DNA of 64,000 nucleotides from Loxodes magnus (GCA_946699065.1 CAMPDV010000151.1:496001-560000), one strand, 5' to 3'. Counted from the first letter of the stretch, positions 35,890 to 49,499 are shown. A program made the numbers and translations. Notes: a model not told the origin generated them from the letters alone.

Positions 35890-37196
35890 TCCTTTACTTC
35901 CTACTTACATAATTTAAATAAGAATTTACAAAAATGTCTTTATCTTTATCAGTAAATGAATAGAATGGAGTTAAATAAGCTTTCTACTAATCATTAAGGT
36001 AACCTAAATTCTCTCGTAGAAATCTTCTATTTTCACTATATCTCTCTTCAAATCTATATCATCAGTGCTTATTTAGTACAGATATTTTGCATATAAAAGC
36101 TAAATTCGTTTTTTTGTTTATCTCTTATGAATTATCTCCTAAGTTTGCAAATTCTACGTAATTGAACTTTGTGGAATTTTTTGGTAGGGCTCCTTTATTA
36201 AATTGCTAACTTTTAAAGATCTTCCTCTTCTCATTTGTATTAAAAACTGCCAATTGTCTATCTATCCTAACTTATCCTTAAAGCTTCCTTTCCTTGCAAA
36301 ATTTTCTTTGATATTCTCGTTTTTTTATTCGAAAATTACCCCTTTTTATCGTTTATCTCCGCATCATTTTTTTAAGAAAGCTGTTATCATAACTTATCTA
36401 ATCCCATCTACCCAAGTAAGTGTTGCTTATGAACTCTTCGTACTCAAAAGTCCTATATCTTTTTAGTGCCAAATCCATGGTTTTTTATCTTTAATCTCTT
36501 ACAAGTTAATTAATTCATTTATCTACTTCAATATTCCCGAACTACTCTTCGATTTTTTTTGAATCCATTGAAATTCCGTCCTAGAATACTTAATTCTGTG
36601 CAAGCTAATTCTAAATTTCCTATTTCTTATATCAGATTTAGCTTTTAAGCTTATTGACAGTTTCTAGAAAAGCAAAACCATTTTCTGACTAAAAATTAAT
36701 TGCCTACAACTTCTAATTTTTTTGCTCTTATTATATCATTTTCTTTCTTCAAGTTCTTATTTATTTCTTCAATATCACATTCTTCCAAAGCAAACATTTC
36801 TATTCCATTTTACCTAAAACTCCTTTACTATTCAGTCAATGTAGTTTTTCATACTCCTACAGTTTCTCCAGTTTCACTATCTACTCCCATCTTTATTGAC
36901 ACTTAAGTTGTAGGATATTAATTAAGCTCCTAATTATTCTATGGGTTTTATCAACTGGACTGAAAATTGCTCTACACTAAGGAAATTTCTTACTTCTATC
37001 TAGTTAGTTAGAGAGGTGTTAGCTACATAGGAGTCTAGCATTCTAAGTATTCAACTGGTACTTCAAAAATATCAGAGCCTATCTTCCATGTAAACTCAGG
37101 ATTAGCAATTCAAGCCATAAATTCAACATAAGGTCAGATTTTTGGGTTTTAAGCCCTTTATTTGAATTCCCTTTTCTTCTTTCTAGATTGAGTCAT
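35890..37196 (-). CDS. Unrecognised ~430-residue protein with a weak SANT-like patch
   Basis: ATG 37196 gives MTQSRKKKREFKQRAQNPK. One frame runs to about 36050: WPYVEFMAWIANPEFTWKI, SIKMGVDSETGETVGVWK, EMFALEECDIEEINKNLKK, WVRRVHKQHLLGQMGLDKL. Near 36260 TIGSFQYKWEEEDLQKLAIQ looks a little like the first helix of a Myb/SANT domain (W-x-E-E-E-D), but the rest of the domain is not evident. Basic N-terminus, acidic middle. The final part switches frame near 36000 (YLTPFYSFTDKDKDIFVNSY). It is divergent from the gene starting near 37290. Confidence 0.5.
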
Positions 37197-37289
37197 ACTG
37201 TAATAATACTAAGGCAGCACCATCCGGCAATAAAAATGTAAGCTAAAAGTTGTAATTTTGGTGGATATTTGGTGTTAAGATTTCTAGTG

Positions 37290-39300
37290 GTGATAAGGTA
37301 GTATGAAACTGGAGTATGTGAGAGTGAGAGGAATGATAATAAGGTAGGTTTGATGGGGTGCTGGTTTAGCTTTTTGAGGTAAAATTAAAAGAAATTGGAT
37401 TGAAGGAATTAACGTGGGAAAATAGAGAAAGAAGAATAAAGTGGAGTGCTTGAAGAGCGAGTCAGAAGACAGTAGTGAAGACAAAGGCAGCTAGTTTTGA
37501 ACATCATTTTTTATCTTTAAATCTTATTATCGATATTAATTGAAGTATAGACAGCTATAAGCTATATATTGGTTAAAGTAATGTACTATTGAATGAGAAA
37601 GGTTTAATAATATCGCTTTGCAAACAAGAAGATATCTTCCTAGCTGTAGCTTAATAATACAAAGAAGAAATTTAAAATGCTATAGAAAGTTGATAGTCTA
37701 GCTAGAAAAAAAAGTAATTGCTGTAATATGAAAAAGAGTTAAGAGAAAGGGATTAATATAAAGAAGAGCATTACTTTTTTTTATTATCTCATTACCTTAA
37801 TTTTTTTAATCTAGATTAGTATACAATGTATTAGTCTTCTTTTCAGTAGCACCTTAAGTATAATAATCAACTAAGTATTAATAAATCTAACTATGATTAT
37901 TAACTGTATAGACACTTAATTTAAAACAGACTAACTCTCTATATTTCCCTTTAAAATTTTAAGACTCAATAATCTACCACAAAGCATAATGGGCGCCTTC
38001 CTTTCTCTACCATTTTATCCTTATCCTTTATCTTACTCTTTCTCTTTTTAATTACAATAAAATGCTCCACTTGCCATTATAACTATAATATCACCTTTCT
38101 CTTTCTAGAAATTCTTCATAATAATATTTTATAGTGTCTAAGGAGAAAATTAATATACCTGAAATTTAATTCAGAAACCTTTCCTAAAAACGAAAACAAG
38201 CAGAGTCTTCTATTTCTCCATTACTCTTATATATGTGCTTTCCACTCCCCATATGTAGACTTAGGCGAATTATACCTCTCGGCTACTTTTAAGACATCCA
38301 GCCAAATCCATTTAATCTTCCTACTGAACTTTTAAATCTGCCTTGAACTCATTTTGACTGAATCAATTTGAAGTCTTTATCAGCAAGCTAAGAAAAGCTG
38401 AGAAGTAGAAATTATCCAGTTAGACCTAGCACAGGTTTTGAAGCCTCGTTTAGCTGATATAGTTCTAATTCATATTATTTCGCTTAACTTTGTCTAGTGT
38501 TACTATTCAGCCGCTAATTTTAGCTCACAAGATTACTCTAAAAATAGCAGAATCCTATACTTCCTGAATGGCTCGTTTAGAAATTTCTGACTTTAACCAA
38601 TTCAAATCTTCGAAGATACCAATGTCTTCTACCAGTTCTGCCGGTATTAATTGGATACGCCAATTGGAATCTAAGAGAGTCAGGTCTGCTTAAACCATTT
38701 GTCAATGAGTATCTGATTTTCTTCTTTGAGAAGAAGCAAAGACAGATCTATCACAGCAAGAACAGTATGAAAGTCTAATTAGTCAAAAAATAAGGTGAAG
38801 AAGCGTGTGGTGAACTCTATCGAAGACATCAACTTAATTATCTTTCAAATGTAGTCCAATATCTGAATGTAGGTCTCGCTATTTCAAAAGACTTTGCTCG
38901 ATTATAAGCTTTCAGAAGTTAAGTAGGTAGATTAGCAGATTTATAAAATGTGGGGATGAGCGCAGCATATGCTATGAAGGAATTTAGAAGGCTAAATTTA
39001 TTAACTGTCTGTATATTTTCCATTTCAGTTGCCTGATGAAAGATTTTGATGCAGGAAGCATCTTGAACGAAATCCAAGTGGGATGCTAGTCTTTAAGCAA
39101 AAGTCAAACGAAAAGTTCTGATACAAGGAGAAAAAGAAGTAGTAAAGCAGGAAAACCCAGATAAGGGTATAGAGTCACTTTTTCAAGAAGCAAAAGTAGG
39201 GAAGTAGGCTTGAGTAGTTGAATGTAGATTTTAGTGGAGGCGACTAATAAATTGAAAACTCAAGTAATTAAGTAAATCTTTTGGCTAATGAGGGTAAAAT
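37290..39300 (+). CDS. Large unrecognised gene, two main frames
   Basis: The N-terminal part (37290-37780) encodes LFEVKLKEIGLKELTWENRE, ASFEHHFLSLNLIIDINW and a charged helix KKQLLQYEKELRERDQYK. The best-supported part is 38450-39000: LLPVLPVLIGYANWNLRESG, FVNEYLIFFFEKKQRQIYHS, ACGELYRRHQLNYLSNVVQY, LNVGLAISKDFARLQAFRSQ and GMSAAYAMKEFRRLN, with strong purine-first codons and GC-richer composition. The segment between (37800-38400) is pyrimidine-rich and uncertain. No domain recognised. The composition differs from neighbours, which could mean a mobile element or simply stronger constraint. Confidence 0.45.
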
Positions 39301-39559
39301 ACTACTGAGGATCGATCTAATTTTTTTAATTACAAAGGTAGAGAGAAAATAAGGGCAATAAACTTATACTTTAGTATTATCTTTTAAAATCAGCTTACTA
39401 ACCATTAAAAAACAACTAATTTAGTTATTATTAGAAACTAAAGAGGGATAGAAATAGAAGAGCATGTGTGAAAGTATAAATAGGAAGTTATAGTTATGAT
39501 AAAAAAATAGGTTTGACTTACTAGTCTTTACTACGCTTAAGATTTATATAAAATAATAT

Positions 39560-42500
39560 GAATAAAATGATTTATTTGTCTTGATGAGCTCGTTTCTAAA
39601 AACCTATTACAAAGAAGATCTACTATTGATATACAAATGAAGAGCTGATGATAGAGATTTCGACCAAAAGAATAGAGTAAAGCATGTCATCTCTTTGGAT
39701 TTACCAGAATGAAAGAAAGTCTGATCTATCTTAATAAACTCGTTAATGCTTCTGAAGCTTTAGCTTCGTACTTAATACCTAATTTTTATACTTTTAAGTA
39801 TAAATTATTCTCAAATTCTTCAAGACTAACAGACCAAGAGTGCTTAATGTTAATAGTCATGATCAAGAATGGACTAAGTTATTAAATTTTTAGGTACGGC
39901 TATACCAAAATTTCTATAAAACTTCGTATCGCTTTTAGAAGTCTTTTAATTAAAGCCTTCGACACTTCGATATCTAAATTAGCAAATCTGAAATATCTCT
40001 TCTAGATGTACTTAGAGCATGGTCTAATTAAATCCTAGTTAACAAACCTAAGCAACTTTATATTCCCTAACCTCTACTTTTTCAATAAAGTCTTTCATAT
40101 ACTTTTCTAGTCATTCTACTAAGATCTCAGAAAGGCACGCTAAAGTATTTTTTCACAGTAGTAACTCACTTTTTTAACGATTAATTTTGTAGCTAAACTG
40201 TTAGCTCTTTTTTTGAGCTGCTTTTATAGTGCAAGATGTAGCTTAAAGTTTAGTATTTCCATCCTAATCTTTTTAGTTTTTGAAAGCTGTATTTCTTGAC
40301 TTTTTAACGCTAATAACACTTTCCAGTTTAAGTATTATTAAGGTAAAACTAAATACTCATTAAACCCCTTTATCCCTACAGCAATTAGACTGAGCTAAGG
40401 AGTTAAATAATTAGATCTAAAGAGGTAAGATCAAAACTAAGGTGCTATATTGAAGAAGGCGTTGGAAATAGCAAAAGAGATGGAAAAAGAAGCATAGGAT
40501 ACTGATAAGCACCCTGAGGAGATAAGGAAGATCGATAAGCAGTTAGTTTAGCAAGTTATTACTAAAGGACTATAAATGAATCAAGCTTATTTAGCTCTCT
40601 TTAAGCATATCCATTAATATAAAGCCACTCTTATCTTTATCTACTCAATAAGCTTAAGCTGTGGCATTCACACTTTTACTTAACTATCTGGTAGAAATTT
40701 AAGAAAGGTAGTCAGTAGTCCTTATACCTATCTGATAAAGTGGGTAGGAACAGAGAGTGGAAAGAATGTTCTACTATAGTTGTGAAAAGGTATTAGTACA
40801 GGAAGTAGATGAAACATAAGGTAACTCAATACTAAAGGATTAAAAAAGAAGCTATTGATTACCTGTAAGAGAGAGGCTAAAAATTGAGCATTCTAAATGC
40901 TTAAAAAAAGGTTTTGAAGATGCTAGAATTATGATAAAAATACACCTCAAGAAAGAAATCGGCAAGAAGTATCTTAAAATCCATCTAAAAAAGTAATGGA
41001 AAAGTGAAGTTTAATATACCATCAAGAGTTAAATGTAATCTAGTATATAAGAAAGCACTTAAGCAAAGTAAAAAATATAGGATATTAAGTACAAACAAGT
41101 AGTAATTAAGAAGAAAACAAACAAAGTAATATGGTTAAATAACGTGTAAGGTGAAATAAGAGTAATAAGGATAGAATAATTGCTAGATAAACTAGACTAA
41201 AATTAAGTATTTTGCAGGTATAGAAGTAAAAGTAAAGTGACGAGGGAATATTTTACTACTAAGGAGAGTAACTTGAAGATAGAGAGAGTTTAGTATAGTT
41301 ATAGAATCTCAGAATGATAAGTGCTTTACAGATCTTAATAAGTATAATAAAGTGGTTTAGTGGTTAAACTGGTCTTTTAACTGAACACAAGGTAAAAAAA
41401 GGCCACGGTTGGAGCTATTGAACATCTTAATGTCCTTATTAAGCTTTATCCTAATATACTTCAATTAAAAGAAGCAATTACTCTTGATTTGTAACTGATT
41501 AAATATCAACGGGATGCTTACATTAAGTGTTATTTATAGCTGTCAAAAAAGGTTCTCCTAAAAGCTTTGCTAGGAAACTCAATTTGCTGAGATAGATTTT
41601 GAAGACTTGTAGGCAACTAAATATAATAACTAACTCATAGGGTTATGCAATCTGCTAATATTCTACTAGATGCTTCAGATTTCCCTAAAATAGCTGATTC
41701 CGGGTACTACTTGATTCAAGTATATAGGCAACTAAAAATTAAGAGAGACACTTCAATGAATGGTCCATAAAATTTTAAGTAACGAAGAAAGCAAAAAGAG
41801 TGATATCTGATTCTCAGCTTGTAAGGCCATAAAATATTAAGGAGTGACTAACTTTTCAAGATCTAACTTCATAAGTCTAACTTATGAAGGCAGCTTGCAT
41901 TCACAAAGAATCACTTAATTCTGAAATGAAATTAATTAAGAGCCAGGATAAGCTCAACTATGATAATAAGCTTAGCTAGGAACAAAAATGATAGACTTGA
42001 TATTTGTAGCTTTAAAAAAGATAGATTAATTAAGTTAAAACTGGCAAATGGCGATAAAGAGGAAAGTAAGATTCAGTAAAAAAAGCAAATTGTCTTTCTT
42101 AAAAGCAACTGAAAAGTAACAAGAATAAGGTTAGATACTATAATAAGGATTTAGAGTTAAGTAGCTAGAAAATTAGCGATAACAAAAGGAAGAGAAAAGA
42201 AGCTAATTATTATTAAAATGCCATAATGGCTGCTTATTATATAGCTAAGCTATTAAAGGGATTTTCAATTCAAAGCATTATCATAAAGAAGTAATATTCA
42301 AAGTAAGTGAAGAAGGTTCAAATGAAATTTGACTTATATAATAATAACTTTAATATAACGAGTCTTTTTTATTAAGCATTATTTGATCTATTTAAATAAG
42401 CTAACATGAAGAAACTAAAAAGACTAAAAAAGAAAGGGAGATACAATAAGAGTAGCAACGTTCTAGAAATGGAAAATATCAATTTTTGCTTATTAATAAG

Positions 42501-42660
42501 CCTTTAGATTTACTTGCTGGCATTAATCTAAGTATCTTGAAATTAGATGAGATGTAATAATAGAAATAGTCAAATTAGAAGTAAAGCAAAGAGCTTTGAT
42601 AGCTAATAGAACTTAATTTGTTTATAGATAAATTTAGTTTTTTTAGTCCTATTTGAATAG
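39560..42660 (+). mobile_element. Region with partial, inverted copy of the copia-like element
   Basis: 40820-41700 matches the inverted 34880-33900: shared coding blocks include EAIDYLQERGQKL, VKCNLVYKKALKQ, KDRIIARQTRLK and AIEHLNVLIKLY. The catalytic LRTD block of the other copy is mutated here (41350-41390), and single-base shifts break the frame, so the copy is dead. Upstream (39590-40160) one frame encodes LKTYYKEDLLLIYKWRADDR and LTDQECLMLIVMIKNGLSYQ; the latter resembles a helix-turn-helix but may be chance. Downstream (41900-42650) further coding-like sequence (NDRLDICSFKKDRLIKLKL, GKYQFLLINKPLDLLAGIN) may belong to the element or to a separate gene. Confidence 0.4.
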
Positions 42661-42671
42661 TAAGAGATTTA

Positions 42672-42752
42672 GGCCTTATGGCGCAATGGTAGGAGTATCT
42701 GGCTTCTAAGGTGAGAGCTGAGAGATGAGGGTTTTAATTCCAAGCAAGGAGA
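42672..42752 (+). other. tRNA-like remnant
   Basis: Contains a D-arm-like TGGCGCAATGGTAG, an arm-like TCTGGCTTCTAAGG and a T-arm-like GAGGGTTTTAATTCC in tRNA order and spacing; D-arm wording is close to eukaryotic tRNA-Trp or tRNA-Arg. The anticodon stem does not pair and the acceptor ends do not match, so it is not a working tRNA. It may be a pseudogene or the head of a tRNA-derived SINE. Confidence 0.35.
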
Positions 42753-42993
42753 AGGGCTTTTATGCAATTAAACCTGAGAGCTAGAATAATCTGACTGCTA
42801 GCAATAGGGGAAGCTAGTTTAGAAACTTTGCTTTCAGATTGCAAGCTTAGGATGTTTAAGCAGCTAAGCCCTTGTCTTAAGAGCTTCAAATTAGATCTTA
42901 TAATATCTATCAATAATGATAATTAGAGCTACTTTAAGACAGATTTCACAAGAAAGTCACTAAAAGAATAGTTTTAAGGGCGAACTTTAAGGA

Positions 42994-44290
42994 ATGGAGC
43001 TCTAAATTTGATAATCAATTCGTTTATTTTTTTTGTTTGATAGCTCTTCTACAGTCTTTTTGGCGCTCCGTGCTAAGATCAAATCCTTTGATATATGCTT
43101 CACCTTTTTTCAGTGGAATTACTTCATAAGAACTGAAACAGTTAGGCTAGTATTTGCTATTAGAAGCTGATTCGAGATGCTTAATTATATCAAACTCAGT
43201 CCTAAACCACGACTCATTTGTACTTTTCCTATTTAAGTATCCAACAGACTATATTAGCTAGCTTGAAGGATTATAGAAGAGGAAGATAACTATAGGCATT
43301 GTAATAATACGTTAGGACTAAGAAACTGAAATGCGAAAGAAGGAGATGAAACTTAAATCTTGTCAAGAAATTGCTCGGGAATGATGAAAAGGTACTCTAG
43401 TAGAAGCAAACAAGAACAAAGAAAATCCATTTTTCAATAAAAACGAGAAAGGAAGCGAAATTAATCGTTACTAACGACTAAGTCTAGATAAGGTGAGTTT
43501 AAGGGTTATCATAAGCTAATATGATCGAACTTATGTATAAAAACTGGATTTTCTATCTTACTTCAGGTCTATAAATTTGGCTTAAGTTACAATTTCAATT
43601 GCTTTCTTTCAATTTCCTAAGCTTAAAAAGACTAATTCCTATTTAAAAAGTAAAGCATAATTAACTTAAGGACTATTAGGATATCATAATAGTTGACTAA
43701 ACTTAGAACTGTATAAAAGTTGAACTTATTAGGCACTTTATTTTTGATAATGGTTAAAATGCAGCTGAAGTACCAAGAGTTCCTAAAGAATTAATAACAA
43801 GTACTTAAGGATTGAAAAAGCAAAATTACTTTGTGGTGATGACCAAGAAAAAAATTAGCGAATTAGAACGAAATTAAAAAGAATCCTTTCCACTGTAATC
43901 TATCTCCAAATCGGAAAATAGTAATGAAGAATTGCTGTAAAAGAAATATAGAACTATTATAAGCACTAAAATAGAAGATGAAAGACAAGTAAATTATACC
44001 AAAATTAGATATCTACTAGAGTATTAGAAATTTCAGATACTAACTAAATCCAAAATAATTATACGACAAAAATAAAGAATGCTAGCAATTGAGTGAAATG
44101 ATAAGGATGAAATTTAATCAGATAAGTCTTAACATATATTAATACTTTAGAAAAAGCATTGAAAATAGCTAAAAAGCAAAAAATTAAAAAAAATTAAACT
44201 TTAGATAGAAAGAGGAAAAACATATGAAAGCAAGTAAATCATAATTTGTTTATTCAAAATTATTAAGTAGCCAATTTCTCATCTACCACT
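42994..44290 (+). CDS. Unrecognised gene, at least two frames
   Basis: From ATG 42994: LFFLFDSSSTVFLALRAKIK, NYFIRTETVRLVFAIRSWF, then the Glu/Lys-rich IIEEEDNYRHCNNTLGLRNW and MMKRYSSRSKQEQRKSIF. From about 43740 a second frame reads FDNGQNAAEVPRVPKELITS, NYFVVMTKKKISELERN and LEYQKFQILTKSKIIIRQK, with very clear purine-first codons. A decayed copy of the second part lies at 52760-52930. Function unknown. Confidence 0.5.
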
Positions 44291-44690
44291 TAAAATAAGA
44301 TTTCCAATTAACATTTTTCCTATCTCAGTCTAATTTACCAATATGAAGGTAAATAAAACCTAAGACGCTAATAAAATTATTAAAGGATATCTTTATTTAT
44401 GTACTTTGCATCTTAATAGACTTATAACTAGTTTTAATTATTAATTTCACGATTTGATTACAATATAAGAAAACAGAACAAAAAATTAGCTTTAATTTAA
44501 TTAAATAATTTAACCCCTTTATAGTAATTTAAATTACTAAAAGTTGAAGCTTAAAATTTAAAGTAAGTATTTAAGTAAGAGTATAAATAAGAAAATCGAT
44601 ATGAAAATCATAGATTTATTCTGCTTTTTTTAGTTTTAGATTAATTAGCATCAATTATAGTATTATAAGGACTAGAATAGTAAATAAAGA
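44230..44690 (+). repeat. AT-rich repeat X, copy 1
   Basis: Similar in the same orientation to 49500-50110. Both include CCAATATGAAGGTAAAT-type and TGTACTTTGCAT blocks and end in a TTTAGATTAATTA stretch. It lies 3' of coding islands in both places, so it may be a shared 3' flank. Confidence 0.5.
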
Positions 44691-45469
44691 CTTATTAAAA
44701 ATCAATTAGAATTAGAAATCTATTAGAGTTATAATAAATCTAAGATACTAAATGATTCTAAAATTAGACTGGCTTTTAATAAAAGAAAGATAGTAATCGT
44801 GTCTTTTTAGCTTATATATTTTTGAAAAAAATATATTGGAAAAAGCTAAAAACGAAGTAGCATAATAAGTATTTCTTATCTGAAAATTGATTAAATTTGT
44901 TACTATAGGAAAATTAAATAGAAAGATTAAAAATGTATTAAAAAAGTAAGTCATAAGTATTAACCTTATATTCTAAAATAAATTTTACTAATGTAAACTT
45001 AAAAAATGACTAAGCATATAATTTGTTTAGTTTACTATAAAAAAGCAAAACTCAAAAGTAAGGGATAGAAATATAGTATTATAGCCAACTAATTTTATTT
45101 CAGAATAATAGCAACATAAACGTAATAAAGTAGTTTTTGGATTAAAAAATTAAATAATAAGTAAGAAAATCAGACATAAAAGTATCTAAAGAGTTTATTT
45201 CCAAAATTACGTCACAAGTTCAAAAAAATGGATTTAATTATAGATATGAAAATTAACAATAAGAAGAAAATTAAAAAAACTAAAGAAATCTAAAAAGTAA
45301 TAAATATAATATAGATATAATACATAAATATAAAAATACTATACAAATTAAAACACAATTATAAATATGTTGTTAATTCGCCTAAAGTGATTAATCAATT
45401 AATTAAATCTACAAATTACTTTTCATATTCAGATAAGCATATATCATCGAAGTATAAAATAAATATTAA

Positions 45470-48330
45470 ATAAATTATCAATTAATTTGATATAGATATT
45501 ATGTAAAAATTATTTAAATTCAAAACTCATTAAAGAAAATGCTTTTTAACCATAATGAAAGAATAATAAAGCATTAATAAATTATTTAAAATAAGAAGTT
45601 AACTTGTCTATGATAAATGCTATTAATTTTTTTATTTCTATTAGAATTAAAAATTTTTAATTGTTTTTTATGAATAATTATCTTTTGAATTAAATATATT
45701 GCCTTTCAATTATTTTTAAATTTATATAGATTACAAGATTTATTGCTTTAACTAGTTATAATTATTAAATAATACTGACATTTATTCTTTCTTTTGTAAT
45801 TATTAAATTACTAAAGCATTTAATTAAATCTGCCTTTCCTTACTCCCAATTATCAGTAAAAATGATGTTATCTTCATACTCTTTTTTTAATAAGTTTAAT
45901 TCCTTTATAAGGATAATCTATTTTAGTTAAATAAAAGATATTTTATTAGATTTGCTTATTCACTTAAAATTATAAAAATTTCCTATAAGAAATAGTAAAA
46001 ATAAATAGAATATTATGCTATATTTAATAAATATTCTACAATATACCTATCTAATTAGTTAACCAATTAAATAGTTAGGATATTAAATATATAATTATTA
46101 TATAAAACACAATATCTAACTAATTTACTATTGAAATCTACAAAATAATACAAATTTACATTAGATAGAATAATTTAAACCTATTTAAAATAATATAGAT
46201 AAATCTCTATTTTGAATTATTTTGAATCAAAAGCTAACTAAATAAAAAATTTTAAAGAATTAAAGTGTCAAAACATATAAATAAAGGTTATTAATTAATA
46301 TTCTCTGTTTAATGGTATATTGATAAATATTGGAAGTATTAGCATCCTATATTTTTCATCATGTTTATTTAACATTTAAATTTAATTAATACCTTTATTG
46401 TTTTGAGCTCTCTTTAGTTAAAAAGATATTAAACTTGCGAAGAGCATCAGTATTTAATATCTGGAAAATAAAAGTTAAATTTGTCTCTTTTTTCAATTAA
46501 TTTTTAAAGACAAACACCCTGAAATTGAGTAACTAACATCCTTTAAAAAGTTATCTTTCGGCCTTTCTAATAAATTATTAATAGAAGATGCATTTTTTAG
46601 CCCTTAATAAAGAGTTTTAATTCTATTAGATTCATTATATTCATTATATATTTATTATTGCCTATTGAAACATTTTACTAAATGTAAATAATATATTATC
46701 TTTTTTATACTTCTCAAAATGAATAAAAGTAAATATTTTTTTAATTTATACTAAAAATCGAACTATATATAGTCTTTTATCATACTGTTAGTCTTTTTAA
46801 GGATAGCTTATTATATTAAGTCAATTTTTTATGTGAAGTACAATTAAATTTTGAAAAGAAGAAAAATTAATACTTTTTTAAGATCCTTTACTGTTTTTTA
46901 AAGACTAAACATATTTATTAAGAAAATGTAGTTATCATCATAGAACTTTATTTTGTTTTATATCTTCACTACTATCAATTTTTTAGTTAAGGACTTTATA
47001 AATAATTATTATGATATTTCTATAGAGTAATATTCAGCATTTATTTAATAATAGTTTAGTAATATTTAACTTTTTATAAGCTTTATGAATTTTCGTTACT
47101 TATTATAATGTAATATTTCTAAATTTATATAATAATTTGTGATTTAAACTTTTTATAATCAAAATTAGCTTGATTTACTATTCAAACAGACGAGTTTTAT
47201 AAATAATTATCTATTTATTGAAATAAAAACTATAATGTAAAAGTTAATTTTTTGTAATTATTTAGTACTCTAATAAAATGTATGCATATCTTATGAATTA
47301 AGTATTTATTTTAAATTTTATACAACTATGCTTTAGCTTTTATTAGTATAAGATATTATAATCTAAGTTTGGGTATTATAATTTTAAGGGGATTGGTTTA
47401 ATCCTTTATTTGAATAGATAAAATGATTTTAACTTCCATATTTATGATATATTTTGTTTTACAAACTTCTCATTAGATAAAAAATGCTAATAGTTTATAA
47501 ATTTTTATCTTTTAATGCTTATTTTTTAGTAACATAAATATTTTAAATGAAACTTTATAAAAACTAATTAGCTATTTTTTATTATATCAAACATCAATAA
47601 ACTATACTATTTTTTATGTTTTCCTTATGAACATGAAACTTAAATTTTAATACAATTGTATTTATTATCAATTTTTGAAATTATTACTTTTTTTAAGTCT
47701 TAATTAAGATATAAAACTTCCTAGTTTAATAAGTATATTATTATTTTAATTATCATATGATTATTGCTTTCTTTAGTTTTTAATATTTATCTTTGAACTT
47801 TGCTGTAAAATTTAATGATTAAATACAGTTAATTGCTAATATTTTACACATTTTACTCATAATTTTGATTCTTTTATTAGCAGTAACTGGTAAGCCTTAT
47901 TTTAACTTTCCTTTAGAGTAAATAAATTTCTGATTGCATTAAACTTTTAACCACTGCAATGAAATTTAGCAGTATTAAAGCTTTTAATTTCGGTTAAGAA
48001 ATATTTAAATTTAATAAGCAGTTTCGATAATTAAAAGTTTATGTCTTTTACATTCCTCTTATTCAATTAATTTCCATTCTAAAACAATAATATTTTAAAA
48101 CTTATATGTTTTAGTTAAATAGCTATAAAAAGCGATTGAGTTAAGTAGATCTATAACTCAAATATATAGATATTTTATTATAGCTTTCTAAGATACAAAA
48201 TAGATATCCATAATATCTAACTTATATATATACCATAAACATTTATAGAGCAAAATTATTATCTTAGCTATAAAACAAACTTAAGTTGCAAAATGTAAGT
48301 TATTCATAGAAGCACTTACATAAAAAAGCA
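45470..48330 (-). CDS. Membrane-protein gene, paralogue 1 (in direct duplication)
   Basis: On the minus strand several blocks are conserved with 60030-57500. At 46070-45850: PNYLIGQLIRQVYCRIFIKY, then FYLFLLFLIGNFYNFKWISK, a clear transmembrane segment ending in Trp written TGA in both copies, followed by KEYEDNIIFTDNWEQGKADL. At 46640-46420: NGLKNASSINNLL-like and LTFIFQILNTDALRKFNIFL. Near 46940: KFYDDN. C-terminal: HYGQKAFSLMSFEFKQFLHN near 45560. Exons are probably separated by AT-rich introns or spacer. The protein family is not recognised. Preservation of these blocks in a diverged background argues for past selection. Confidence 0.55.
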
Positions 48331-48499
48331 ATTTTCTATATAATTAAAAAATAATAAGTTTCTATTTAATTTTAATAGGAATTATTGTATTTAAATTATA
48401 TTAAAATAGTATATTATATTTTAATTGTTAATTTATACTAGAAGATATAATTAAACTTTTATTTAGTAAAGTTTTTTAGAAGAAGGTGTAAAGATAGAA

Positions 48500-49035
48500 A
48501 AAGAAAAATTAACTATCTAGATTGTAAAATATAGAGAAGGTTTTACTTAAAAAAAATTAAGATATTTAGAAGACTGAAGAACAGATTAGCATTGGGGAAT
48601 TAACTCTCTTGTATATGAAATTAAATAAACATTTTTTATAAACTAAAAGAAAATATTTAAAAGCTAAAGGAAATCTATTAAAACCTCGAAAAAATAATGT
48701 CTAGTTAAATAAAAGATCTTCAAAATTAAGGTTTAATTGATTAGAATACTAAAACAAAATATATTAATAAATGAAGTGGCTTAGTTTCATTAGATAAAGC
48801 TAAAAGAATAATTACAACAAAATTAAAATAGATATCGAAAGATCTGGAAAACAGCAATAAAATGAATCTAAGAAATCGATCAAACGAATTAAAAAGCGAA
48901 ATGTTTATTAAATACTTAAAAACTCATCGAAAGAAAAAAAATCACTGAGATTTGAAATATTATTTAGTAGAGAATTGTGTGATATTCTGAAAATTAAGGT
49001 AGAAAGATCGAGAATTATCACGAAATATAATTATT
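48500..49035 (+). CDS. Short helical ORF
   Basis: The frame encodes NLEKIMSSQIKDLQNQGLID, GLVSLDKAKRIITTKLKQIS and NELKSEMFIKYLKTHRKK, ending around KDRELSRNIIIKH. Highly charged, alpha-helical, no recognised family. Surrounded by AT-rich DNA. Confidence 0.45.
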
Positions 49036-49499
49036 AAGCATATCTTTTTATTATTTACTTTTGAACAAATGTTAATAGAAAATAAAAATAAGCAAACAAT
49101 ATATTTTGCTTGTATTACTAAAAAACTTTTTAATTAGTAAAAATAATTTAACAATTTCTTTATTTTTAAATTATTGAATATCTGAATTATTTATTTATAG
49201 ATCTTAAATAACGATATAAAAAGTCAATAATATTAAAAAAATTTCTCAATCTACGTTTTTAATTAATCTTACTCAGTTGATTTGTTTTAATACTTTTTTC
49301 AGATCAGATATCAATAGATTCATAGTATAATTCAAGATTTTTCATATCATTATATTCTAATAATGAACTTTTCGCTAAATTTCTTCATAGTTTTTATCTT
49401 ATAAGTTCATCTTAATTATAAAAACCTAAGAATTTTTGACTAAGTGATTAATACAATACAAATAGAAAACTATTTTCTGTGAGTGCTAAGTAATTTACT

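Noticed and set aside
39830-39930. Transposase with N-terminal helix-turn-helix
   Set aside because: LTDQECLMLIVMIKNGLSYQ is suggestive, but no DDE domain follows in the same frame; left as a note.
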